A stretch of DNA of 64,000 bases from Medicago truncatula (taxonomy: Eukaryota > Streptophyta > Magnoliopsida > Fabales > Fabaceae). Made by a program: the position numbers and the translations under genes. The notes under the pieces were generated by a model. It saw nothing but the letters and a program-made list of their open reading frames with translations, was not told the DNA's origin and ran no database searches. How positions within the stretch are numbered: the stretch's first letter is position 1; every line of letters begins with the position of its first letter. The stretch lies in NCBI RefSeq assembly GCF_003473485.1, contig NC_053046.1, positions 43,783,332 through 43,847,331 of the forward strand, read 5' to 3'. This document shows positions 12,250 to 22,640 of this stretch, piece by piece.

Positions 12250-13031
12250 GAACGCCAAGACATGGCGGCCTCTTGAGCTGAATCTTCTGCTTTTATTTGC
12301 ATTTCTGTTGTATTTAACTCCTATTTTCACCAATGTAACTACACAAGCAGAAGAACCTGTATGTGGCTGATTATATGTTAGAAATATGGATCCCAAGAAA
12401 TGTCAACTCTTGTGCATGAGTTCAGAATATTTATTGGGCTGTCTTAGTCATGTTTTTAATTAATTTTCCGTAACCTATATCTCTTATTTTATGTTAATTA
12501 GTACAAACAAGACAACAAAAGACCTAAGCCAAAAATAAAATCATCAACTACTTAAAGGTAAGAATGGGTTCAAATCAATCAGGTCGTAGGTAACCATGCA
12601 CTTGGATGTGTCAAATGAGAAGTAAAATTTTGTCACTATACCATTGATCATTTATGTGTTGTAAAAAAAAATTGTTCCTTTTAGCATTGCACTTGCACAA
12701 AAACTCAGTTTCATGTCGAATTCAAACTTGTTATTTTCTGTCTGACAAATCATGGTTGGATCCTTTTCTTAATCTTCAAGATAACAGAAGATGCTGGTTG
12801 ATATGAAAGACCGTAATTTTCACTTATGGGTTTATAGTAATTTAATTTTCTACACAAATAAGATTACACGGATAATTTCCTACACAAATAAGATGACAGC
12901 AGGAGCACAAGATTATATAATATGATCATGGATCTTTATCATGCGAAAAGAAGCCATAATGAATTTCAACCTTATAATATATCTGTAACAATTTTTTAAA
13001 CTGATATACCTCATCAAAGATCTGCAACGTG
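12250..13031. other. LHCB2 3' UTR and convergent intergenic space
   Basis: The first about 180 nt after the stop codon are LHCB2 3' UTR-like. The rest separates LHCB2 from the minus-strand PPR pseudogene that ends at 13032. No other feature was seen. Confidence 0.5.
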
Positions 13032-14674
13032 TCACCAAAAGTCATTGCAAGAACATGATCCATTTTTGAAATGATGAAAGCGGCTGTTATCTCTCACTAT
13101 GATTTCACGATCATAGATAGCTGAGAGGAGTTTGGTGACTGCATGACAATCGTTACAAACCCGAAGGTTCTTTATAATGCGAATAGGAGCTCTTCTTTCC
13201 ATATTGATGAGGCCAAACGAAATGGCTAACCTCTCACTGTGGTTTTCTAATTCAGATTCTTTTTCCTTCTCACCTTCAATGTTTAGTAGAACTTGGCTTG
13301 TGTCAGACATGTCCCTCCAGTTTCAGTTTCTCCCTTATTTCCCTCAACTTTGCATATATATCCTGGGTTTGAGGATGTGATTTATCGCCCACTATAAACC
13401 GATGAAGTTGACCCTTGTACTCAATGATGCTGCATCCAGCATCCTTAACCACTCCTCTGTTTTTCATCATTTCTCTTACATGTGAAACTTTATCCCACTT
13501 CCCAGCTGCAGCATACATGTTAGAAAGTACAGTATAGCACCCAGTACGAGCATCTGAATCCTTTTCAATCAAATTACGGGCTGCATATTCACCAATTTCC
13601 AGGTTTCCATGGTTCCTAGCACCACCAAGCAAACTCATCCAAATGACTTTGTTGGGTTTCACAGTCACTGGCATGCTCTCAATGATATTTTTCGCCTGTT
13701 CAAGATGCCCGGCTCAACATAAAATGTCGACAAGGCAACCATAATGTTCAACTGTGGGCTCAATTTTATACTCATTTATCATCATTTGAAAAATTTGGTT
13801 TCCCTCATCTACCAAGCCTGCATGACTACAAGCATTCAACACACCTATAAAAGTTATAGCATGCGGTTTCATTCCAATTCTGCGCATTTCTGTAATAAGC
13901 TCAAGAGCTTGATCAGCCAAACCATGCATTCCTAACCCCACAATTATAGCCGTCCAATGTGCCAATTTCTTCTTGGCTATTCCTTTGAAGACAGCCAAAG
14001 CACTCTCTATACTGCCACACTTAAGAGTACATTTCTATCAACAGAGTACCAAGTACACCAGCCACCTCAAATCCATTCTTAACCACAAACAAATGAATCC
14101 ATCTCCCATTACCAAGAACAGCCAAACCTGAAACAGCAGAAAGAGCACTTGACAACGTTGCATTAATCGGCACAAACCCCTCGTTCAACAACGCTTCAAA
14201 CAATTTCATAGCTTCATAAAAACACCCATTGCCTTGATATCCATCTATCATCGAATTCCAGCTTATCAAACTCCTCTTTGGCATCGTCTCAAACAATTCA
14301 GCCGCCAATTCAATTTTCCCCGACTTCATATACCCATGAATCATTACATTCCACGTAACCAAACTCTTATCACCATCATCCATGCGATCAAATATCTCTC
14401 TCGCAACCTCAACTTTACCACATTTACACAACCCATCAACCAAACACGTCCAAGTAAACTTATCCCTCTTGGGCATTTCATCAGACACCTTCAACGCAAA
14501 CTCAACCTCACCATTTCTGACATACCCATCAACCAAACAATTCCAAACCAGTAAATCCTTATCACCTATTTTATCAAAAACCAATCTAGCCAAACCCATA
14601 TCACCAAATTTAGAATACATATTAACCAAACTATTCTGCACAAATCTATCAAAACCAAACCCAATTTTAAAAAC

Positions 14675-14848
14675 TATAGAGAATGGATTTAAATTGATAA
14701 TTCCTTGATCAATGTGGTAAACAATTACATGAATATATACAGCAAAGAATTGAGAAACTGAATGCTAATAATAAGGAGTGGAACTACCAACCTATTCCAC
14801 TAACGTTACTGGCATGAAAGTAGGAAACTAATTACTGACTACTTATTA
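14675..14848 (-). repeat. 3' LTR of the copia insert
   Basis: A 174-bp repeat between the polypurine tract and the target duplication. Its first 26 bp are identical to the remnant at 16368-16393, which is what identifies it as an LTR. It contains a TATA-like tatatatt segment near 14735. Confidence 0.75.
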
Positions 14849-16393
14849 CCCCCCAGCAAGCTGATGATTGGGAAGAACTCGAAGCTTGGAACGAAGAAAA
14901 AAAACTCTATCTTTGGAAAGTGGTTTGGTGAATATATCAGCTAGCTGATCAACGGAGGATACGTGGCCAATTTTGAGAGTACCGGAATCAACCTGGTCAC
15001 GAATGAAGTGAAAATCTAGCGCAATATGCTTGGACCGTGTGCTGATAACTGGGTTCTTGGACAAGAAAATTGCACCAACATTGTCGCAGAGAAGCAACGG
15101 AGGACCAGTAATAGGCACATGAAGCTCAGCAGCAAGAAGATTGAGCCAAAGCAGTTCAGCGGCGGTGTATGCCAGGGATCGATATTCCGCCTCAGTGCTT
15201 GAGCGAGCAACAACTTTCTGTTTGCGGGAAGTCCAGCTGATGAGATTAGATCCATGGAAGATTGCATATCCAAACTGCGAGCGGCTGTCGTCGGAATCCG
15301 AGATCCAACCGGCGTCTGAATATGCTAAAAAGGAAGTTGCTTGAGTTGGACTGAAGTGGAGAGAGTGTGACAGAGTACCAGCAAGATAGCGAAGTATTCT
15401 TTTGACAGCACGCCAGTGATCAAGTGTCGGTGAGTGCATAAATTGACAAACGCGATTCACCGCATACGTAATATCAGGTCGGGTGATTGTGGCGTACTGG
15501 AGAGAACCGACTGTGCGTCTGTATAAGGCTGGATCATCGAATGGTTCACCCGCTTTGACTAGACGATGCTGCGGATCAGCAGGTGTTGTTATAGGAGCAG
15601 CAGCAGACATGTTGGTGGACTCCAGAATATCTCTAACATAACCTTCTTGAGTGAGTTGCACCCCAGAACTGGTGCGTGTGATTTGAAGACCGAGGAAATA
15701 ATGCAATTCTCCCTGATCCTTTAAAGCAAACACCTTGTTAAGGTTAATGATGAAGTTATTAATCAAACTTGAATCTGTGCCGGTAATGAGCAGATCGTCT
15801 ACATATACAAGGATGTAGATGGTTGCAGCAGCAGAATGATGAACAAACAGAGACGTGTCGGATTGACAAGCCCGAAAGCCCTGCGTGATAAGATAATGCT
15901 TAAGCTTGGTAAACCAAGCTCTGGGTGCTTGTTTGAGCCCGTAAAGAGCCTTCCGCAATTGACAGACATGATCAGGATGATGAGAATCCTCAAAACCCTT
16001 TGGTTGACGCATATAGACAACCTCAGAGAGCTCACCATTCAAGAATGCATTGTTGATGTCCAATTGCCGAAGACACCATTGGTTGGATAAGGCAATGGAC
16101 ACCACAAGTCGAATAGTTGTTGGCTTAACCACTGGGCTGAACGTCTCAAAGAAGTCTTTACCTGCTTGCTGACTAAAACCTTGTGCCACCAAACGAGCCT
16201 TGTGACGCTCGATACTCCCGTCGGATTTGCGCTTTGTCCTGTAAATCCACTTACAACCCACAACATTAACATTAGTAGGACAAGGAACAAGAGACCAAAT
16301 ACCATTTTTCACAAGGGCATTATATTCTACAGTCATGGCATCTTGCCAATGTTTATTAAAAACACAAGGAAACTAATTACTGACTACTTATTA
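14675..16393 (-). mobile_element. Internally deleted Ty1/copia retrotransposon
   Basis: A 1719-bp insert in the PPR pseudogene, flanked by the 5-bp duplication AAAAC (14670-14674 and 16394-16398). Excising it with one duplication restores the PPR frame across the site. It holds an open pol frame (16336..14846) covering reverse transcriptase with YVDDLLITG, and RNase H with DAGW and TEAEYRSL, ending at a polypurine tract GGGGGG (minus strand, 14849-14854). The stop TAA is the first three bases of the 3' LTR (14675-14848). Only the first 26 bp of the 5' LTR remain (16368-16393), fused directly to the reverse transcriptase region, so gag, protease and integrase are deleted. The LTR ends read TA...TA rather than the usual TG...CA. 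Confidence 0.9.
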
Positions 16394-16781
16394 AAAACAA
16401 GCCCATGAACCTGTTTTCCTTCGCTTTTGGCGTGTAAACACGAACAACCCTTAATAATGGAAGAATGTTGTTGGTGAGCATTTGACGAAAGAGGAGAAGT
16501 GCGTCGTTTGAACGGTTGTGGTCGATGTAAGAGGTGATGATTAAGTTCGAATGAAGTAAAGTGGGGTGTGGGATTGAGTTGAAGAAGGTGTGAATGTGGC
16601 TGAGGTTTTTGGTATGTGTGATGTAGAGAGGGAGGAGGTGTGAAGAGTAATGTGGATTGTGGAGAAGGTTAGATTTGAGATAGTGAGCGTGGAGTTGGTG
16701 AGGATTTTGGTGTTGGGTTTTGATGGGAAAATGGAACGAGGAACATTGCACCATTGTTGTCATTGTTATAAGCAATCTCAT

Positions 16782-17823
16782 GAGTTATTCAGTTTTCGAT
16801 GTTATGTTGTTTGAAGTTTCTCAGTTCTCATACAGTCAATAACAAAACTATCCTTCAATTTATTTCAAAAAAACTAAAAAAATAAATTGTTAAGTGTTTA
16901 TTATTTTAATTTAATTATAATCGATAATTGTAATTTTATGTATAAAAAAACAAAAATATAAAATTAAATAAGAATATGAAATAAAAGGTGGTGGTGTAGA
17001 GTTGTTGAATGAAAAACTATTGGAAAGGGTAAAAGTTGAATAAGTGTTGAATAAAAGAGAGAAAATGACGTGGAGTGTTAATAATTGAAAAAACGGATGT
17101 TGAATGTTGTTGAATGTTTTTCACCATTGTAGATGGTCTAATACTGAAATTACACAATAAGTAAATGTAAAAATTTATGCATATTAAAAAAAACAAAAAT
17201 TGTAAGGATTTGTTCAAGGTTTTGTTATGTAATGATTTATTTATTATTTCTTCAAATTTGAAAATCTATATGTATTAACGAGATTAATAGATAATGCAAG
17301 TGCTTGCATAAAATAAAAAAAATAAAAAAAGTAGATAATGCAAGTGAATTTCCTCTGTAGGTAAGGGGAATGAATTCTCTCATTCTTTTGAGCTAGTAAA
17401 ATGTTATCTACCAACATTCAAATTCACTTTATCTAATGTTTCATGTGTTTCTCTCTCTCTATGAATGATGACACTACACTTTATTCAGATGACACTTTAT
17501 CCTATCATATGTAAATTGCACCTGAGAGAATCTATTTCCGTATGTAAGAGTGTAATGAGCCAGTTTGATTACACATGACAAAATCCTATCTAAAGGTGTA
17601 ATGAGTTATATTAATTCAATTTTTTTTGAAAAAATGATTTGAATCAATAAAAAAATAATTGATTTGGTTCAATTTTTACAATCTTTTATCAAGAAATTCG
17701 AATGAAACCAAACTCATGAATGAGTTGATTTTGTTTAATCGGGTTGTTATTGTTACAAAAAATTAACAAACCATGAGAATAAATAAATCAAATATTTTTT
17801 CAAAAGATATAAAATTTTTAACT
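16782..17823. other. Gene-free AT-rich stretch upstream of the PPR pseudogene
   Basis: This includes the former promoter of the minus-strand PPR pseudogene. No gene or element end was recognised, apart from a small direct repeat of gataatgcaagtg near 17291 and 17334. Confidence 0.4.
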
Positions 17824-17915
17824 TTTTTTTTCGTGGTGGTCGGAGTTCGAACCTCAGACCTTGCATATATTAATATTATGCATTGTTCATATCAACTGAG
17901 TTAAGCTTACAAGGA
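17824..17915 (-). mobile_element. tRNA-derived SINE head, family A (short form)
   Basis: Read on the minus strand it has the A-box-like taactcagttg and B-box-like ggttcgaac, ending in an A-run (plus-strand T-run at about 17824-17831). Near-matching flanks taaaatttttaacttt and taaattttttaacttt suggest a target duplication of about 16 bp. It lacks the longer body of the copy at 27369. Confidence 0.65.
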
Positions 17916-18035
17916 TAAATTTTTTAACTTTTAAAATAAGTACATAAGCTACAATCAACAAATAATGATTAAAAAATACATTATAGTATAACATATTTTT
18001 GAAGAGAAAACAACTAATATAGCATGAAATGATAT

Positions 18036-18036
18036 A

Positions 18037-18091
<55 letters not shown>
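18036..18091. repeat. (AAT)n microsatellite
   Basis: About 18 uninterrupted AAT/TAA units. A likely length-polymorphic marker, with no coding meaning. Confidence 0.9.
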
Positions 18092-18094
<3 letters not shown>

Positions 18095-18898
18095 TATAAT
18101 GATTTGAGGTGATTTAGGGTCAATTTTGACCTAAAAATCACTCATCCGAATTGTTTTTTCTTCTATCCTAATTGAATAAGTGATTTCACATATTTTCTAT
18201 TTTCTTTTGTTTGTTTTTGTGATTTTGTCGTCTCTGAACAACTTTGATTGTTTTGATTTCCCGTCTTTGTGCGGTGTGTTTTTGATTTCACGTCTTAGTA
18301 TGATGTTTATTTGATTCATGTTGAAAGATTAGCTTTGAGCAAGTGCATATTCGATCAATGACAATGACTTTGGTGTCGTCGACGTTGCAGATCCGGAGGC
18401 AGGAGTATTCCGGAGACATAAATATAGTCATATTAGTCATATTTGTAGGCATAAATACTTTGCCGTTTTATGTCATTAACATGGATGTTGTGAGTTTGTT
18501 CACAAATTCATCTTTTTTCTTTTTAGCGAATTTGAATTTGTATTGTATCGATGTTTTTTTTATTGTACTTTATTAATTTGAATGAATGAATATCGTTTAT
18601 TTTTGTCAAAAAAATATATAATAATTTGGGTCGGATCTCAGATAATCCGTTTTGAATGAGGTGACATCGATACATAGATAAATTTGAGTTTGATTTATTT
18701 TGTTTGATTTTGATATGAACATTGAAATTTTTTTATTTTGATATGAACATTGAAAAAAAGAAACCGAACTATGCTCCTACCTACATGCGTCTTTTTTTGT
18801 GGGACATTATTATTGTCATGTTTCTTTTTTTTTCATAGTGGGTTGAGTGTGTAATGGTCTTGATGGAAAGGAGACCTAAATCTTGGGTTTTTTTTAGA
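18092..18898. other. Gene-free stretch
   Basis: An open frame of 77 codons (18343-18576) starts near atgcatattcg but has no recognisable domain and weak codon character. The phrase ttgatatgaacattgaaa is directly repeated near 18709 and 18738. Nothing else was seen. Confidence 0.35.
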
Positions 18899-19068
18899 TT
18901 ACTTCTCTTATTTAGAGGGTATTTTACCCTCTCATGATATCAACCAATCAAAATGTAATATACATTGACAATATTAAATGTCATAAATGAGTCAATTTTT
19001 TTCTAAAAAAAAGAATCAATTATAATCATAAGGTAACTTTTAATATTTTTAATTTTTATTTAATTATA

Positions 19069-20348
19069 GACATGATTACATTAGAGATCCTTTATTTTAT
19101 TTATTTGTTACACTTGGGTCCTTTATCTTTATTTTTTTTCACTTAGGTCTTTTATCTCTTATAAAAGCACATATACATCCTTTTTCTCATTTTTTTATAT
19201 TAAAAAAAATACATAATTTTATTTTTTAAAATATCTTTTTATTAAAAATGAAACAAATCCAGAAATATGATGAAGATGTTCATCATCTTCATCTTCTTCC
19301 TTTGAATCTTCATCATCTTCATTGAATCAAAAAAATTTCTACATAAATATATCTCAAAATATCATGAATTAATGTTATATTCACCTCAAATTTTCTTTTA
19401 AACACAAAAATCAAACCCCTATAGAGAAAGAGATTTAGTTTCATCACAAAAAAAAAAAGTTATATAAATTGTGAAAGCTGTATATTATAATTATTATTAT
19501 TATTATTATTTTCTAACTCAATATTCAAGCCCGACATAAAAATAACCCCAAAATTGATAGCAGCTTTGCACATCAATTTTGTTGTTTTCAGAACAATATT
19601 AACTTTCGTAAAGCCTAACCCCGCCAGTGACTAAGTCTCCACCATCCGCCTTGCAACATTTGTGAAATTAAGGTTTTGATTTTTGTGTTTAAAATAAGAT
19701 TTGAGGTGAATATAACATTAATTCACGATATTTGGAGATATATTTTAGTACAATTTTTTTGGCAAAATTATACTTTTAGTCCTTTAATTTAATTTCAGGT
19801 AACAGTTTGGTCATTTATTTTTTTTTTCATTTCAATTTGATCCTTTTTGTCCATTTTCATATACATTTTCAAGCTTCAAATCTAATATTCTTATGCAAAC
19901 ATAGACGAGAATTATAGATTTGAAGACTGAAGGACCATAAGAAAATAAAATCATGAATTTTAAGCTTAAAAATTCATATGAAAATGGACAGAAAGGATCA
20001 AATTGAAATGAAAAAAAGATAAAGGACCAAACTGTTACCTGAAATTAAGTTAAAGAACTAAAAGTGTAATTTTGCCAATTCTTTTTTTTATTTAAGGAAG
20101 ATGATGAAGATTCAAAGGAAGAAGATGAAGATGATGAACATTTTCATCATATTTTTGGATTTTTTTTTTCTTCAGTTTTAATAAAAATATATTTTTAAAA
20201 ACAAAATTATGTTTTTTTAATAAAAAAATGCGAAAAAATATGTATATGTGCTTTTAAGAGAGATAAAAGACCTAAACGGGAAAAAATAAAGACAAAGGAC
20301 CAAAGTGTTACAGATAATTAGATAAAGGACCCATAATGTAATATTGCC
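19069..20348. mobile_element. Second-level foldback element with 9-bp target duplication
   Basis: Perfect 9-bp repeats ttaattata lie at 19060-19068 and 20349-20357. The inverted ends pair over long stretches: attacattagagatcctttat and its degenerate complement, then a GAAGAT-rich part at about 19262-19325 with about 20093-20160. This 1280-bp element sits inside the left arm of the 18899-21432 element and is itself split by the 316-bp element at 19761. Confidence 0.8.
19761..20076. mobile_element. Innermost MITE of the nest
   Basis: Inverted ends start ggcaaaatta and pair over about 60 bp, including the phrase caggtaacagtttggtc and its complement. The flanks aattttttt and aattctttt form a 9-bp duplication with one mismatch. 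A half copy of the same family occurs at 54011-54070, which independently confirms it as a mobile family. Confidence 0.75.
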
Positions 20349-21432
20349 TTAATTATATTTAGGTTTTCAATCTTAATTAATTTACACTACATGACTGACT
20401 TAGAACAATTAAAATTTCACATCAAATTTCTTTCATTTGAATGTCCTTAAATTTATTAGTTATATTCATAAAATTTATTCCTCCCATTTTGATTGTTCAA
20501 TTTTGTCGTTCCCAACTACCGCATTTTTCAATTTTCGTGAGAATCGTCATGATTTCAAATATCGTGAGAATTACCGTTATTTCCAGTACAACGTCAGGTA
20601 TGATGACTTGATTTTTCTTTTTGATTTGATTTTTCTTGGTTGTGAGGTAGTTAATTATAACAATTGAGTAAATCATCCGTTGTACTTTGAGGGCTGCTAG
20701 CAGGTGTTGCCGCTGTGATGTTGTGGGTGTTTGCTAGTATTTTTTTGGTTGCTGCTGAAATGGTTATGTGATGAGGCTTTTGTTCTTTTATTTGGACTTA
20801 AAGGCTTTTGCTGATAGTGAGACAAGTCTATGCGTGTTAACAGATTTTATTAGGTTGACTGCTTAAATAAAATAAAAAAGTCACGATACCTGACGCTGTT
20901 CTAAAAACAACGACGATTCTCACGATAATTGAAAATTACGGAAATTTGGAACGACAAAATTGAACAATCAAAATGAGAAAAAGAAACAAAAATTGATCAA
21001 TATGAAAGAATAAAGAAGAAGAAATTTGAAAGAAGGAGATGTTTTTGTTCTCACGTTCGGGGTTCTGGAATGGAAGAAATTTTATGAATGTAAATGATGA
21101 ATTTAAGGACATCCAGATGAAAGAAATTTGATGTAAAATTTTATTTGTTATAAGTCTTATAGTGTAAATTAATTAAGATTGAACACCTTAATATAAAAAA
21201 AAAATTAAATCATTTTTTGTTTAAAAATAAATTAAATAAAAATTAAAAGTGTTAAAAGTTACTTTATCATTAAGATTAACTCTCCTTCAAAAAAATAATA
21301 ATTAAGATTAACTCATTTATTTTTAGAAAAAATCTACTCATTTATTTGACATTTAATGTTACCTATGTATATTACATTTTGATTGGTTGATATTATGAGA
21401 GGGTAAATTACCCTCTAAACAAGAGAGGGTAA

Positions 21433-22157
21433 CGTAGGCCTCACCAAATCTTATGTATTCAATCAATTTATTATATAAGGAAATAGTAAAGAATGCCTTT
21501 AAGACATCAGTTAAGTAAACAAAAATAAAAATGTTATCAACTTTTTTAAAATTTAAATATTGTAATTTACAAAAATAAAAAAAGTATCTTTAAAAAGGAA
21601 TATCTATTAGCATGACCATCTATTTCTTTCACTCCTCTCTCTTCTCAAGTATGAGGCAAGGTAGAGAGAGACACACGAGGATCTAAAAATCTCATATACA
21701 CCACAAGTCACCCTAAAACTTTAATAATTGATAGGAGAAATGGACATAATCTATTTTTGTCTTGATGAGTCTCCTTAACATAAAAATAAAAACATGAGGC
21801 TAGTCATTAAAGTTATTAGGAATCAACAAAATTGCCACTAAATTTATTTATTTTTTGGTTTTTGTTTTGTTTGGGGTCTCACATAGATATTATTGAGTTT
21901 TAGCTTACAAAATACTACTAATACAAAAATAACAAGTAATATTTTAGAAACCAATTTGATTTTAAGTATTCAACTTCAGTGCCTAATTTGAAATATTTGG
22001 CATTAGAAAAGATATCTTATGAATGTTTATGTCAATTCCTTACTTTTAGAGACCAACTTGTTAACATCCAACGATTTTCTTAAAAAAAAAAAATCCAACG
22101 ATTTTAGTGATCAACTTTTAATGGGGAAGATTACAATTAAGGGTTTATTGCTTGACA
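21433..22157. other. Gene-free stretch
   Basis: No coding or element signal beyond simple AT-rich sequence. It includes a small duplication of aaatccaacgatttt near 22067 and 22091. Confidence 0.35.
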
Positions 22158-22252
22158 ATTTTTTTTTTCTTTTGTTGACGGTCGGAATTTGAACCCCAGA
22201 CCTTGCATATTTTATGCATTGTCCAAATCAATTGAACTAAGCTCACGAGGAC
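22158..22252 (-). mobile_element. tRNA-derived SINE head, family A (short form)
   Basis: On the minus strand it shows gtcctcgtgagcttagttc as the 5' head and a ggggttcaaattcc B-box-like segment, then an A-run. Target duplications tattgcttgaca (22146-22157) and tattgtttgaca (22253-22264) differ by one base. Confidence 0.7.
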
Positions 22253-22344
22253 TATTGTTTGACACTATCTATCCTCTAAGGATTTGTGGAGAAAGAGAAC
22301 CAAGAGCACCTCTTCATACAATCACGAACAATGCCAGCAACACA

Positions 22345-22640
22345 TTATAACACACTTTTTTATTTATTAAAATTCATCTTATATGACGACCGTCAATGCC
22401 TTATTATGTTGAACGGTTACAATTTACAAACATGTCGTTCGTAACAACCTTTCAACGACCACATCCCACAATCATATCGATGACCGTATAAAAGCACACA
22501 CTATCTTTTCAACTTTCACCTCTCACACTTTGCTCTTATATTGACTTGAGCGTCAAAGTGTTTGCAGGTACCTTCAACTTGTAGCTCGACAATTGCGGCC
22601 CGGCAAGGACATCATTTTGATCACTCTAGATAAAGTGTGT
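22345..22640 (+). repeat. LTR-like retrotransposon remnant
   Basis: The segment near 22510-22600 (cacctctcacactttgctct, then ttgacttgagcgtcaaagtg and tttgcaggtacc) resembles the R/U5 part of plant LTRs. It sits about 20 bases after a TATA-like cgtataaaagcac at 22485. No partner LTR or coding region is nearby, so this may be a solo or truncated LTR; the boundaries are approximate. Confidence 0.4.

Larger units (their letters stand above)
13032..16781 (-). pseudogene. DYW-type pentatricopeptide-repeat (PPR) protein pseudogene, split by a retrotransposon
   Basis: Intronless PPR genes of the E/DYW class encode organelle RNA-editing factors. The N-terminal part runs from 16781 to about 16399, then the copia insert (14675-16393), then PPR repeats from about 14674 down, and an E/E+ region plus DYW domain ending at 13032. 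The DYW part keeps SERLAISFG, the zinc-binding CHAVTK and C-terminal CSCNDFW. Lesions, in reading order: a short deletion with frame change after residues LTNNILP (about 16455); the retrotransposon; one extra T near 14027 that turns the codon after MYS into TAA; an in-frame TGA near 13710 where CGA (Arg) is expected; and a 2-nt loss near 13305 between EGHV and DTSQV. Between lesions the sequence is still very PPR-like, so inactivation looks fairly recent. No intact product is possible. Confidence 0.88.
18899..21432. mobile_element. Outer foldback element of a three-level nest
   Basis: The ends are inverted copies. The segment around ccctctcatgatatcaacc (18930) matches the complement of the segment around ggttgatattatgagaggg (21385), and pairing continues inward (20360-20590 with 20890-21190, including the gtgagaat / attctcac stretches). 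The left arm is interrupted by a second element at 19069-20348; without it the outer element would be about 1.2 kb. The terminal phrase is ttac-tctctt-tttagaggg. Target duplication not certain. Confidence 0.65.

Noticed and set aside
11704-12396. 230-codon minus-strand frame over LHCB2 exon 2
   Set aside because: It is the complement of strongly codon-biased Lhcb sequence; long antisense frames are usual there.
18036-18091. Poly-isoleucine membrane segment in a minus-strand frame
   Set aside because: Produced only by the AAT microsatellite.
18343-18576. 77-codon plus-strand frame
   Set aside because: No domain and hydrophobic AT-rich composition, beside repeats; consistent with chance.
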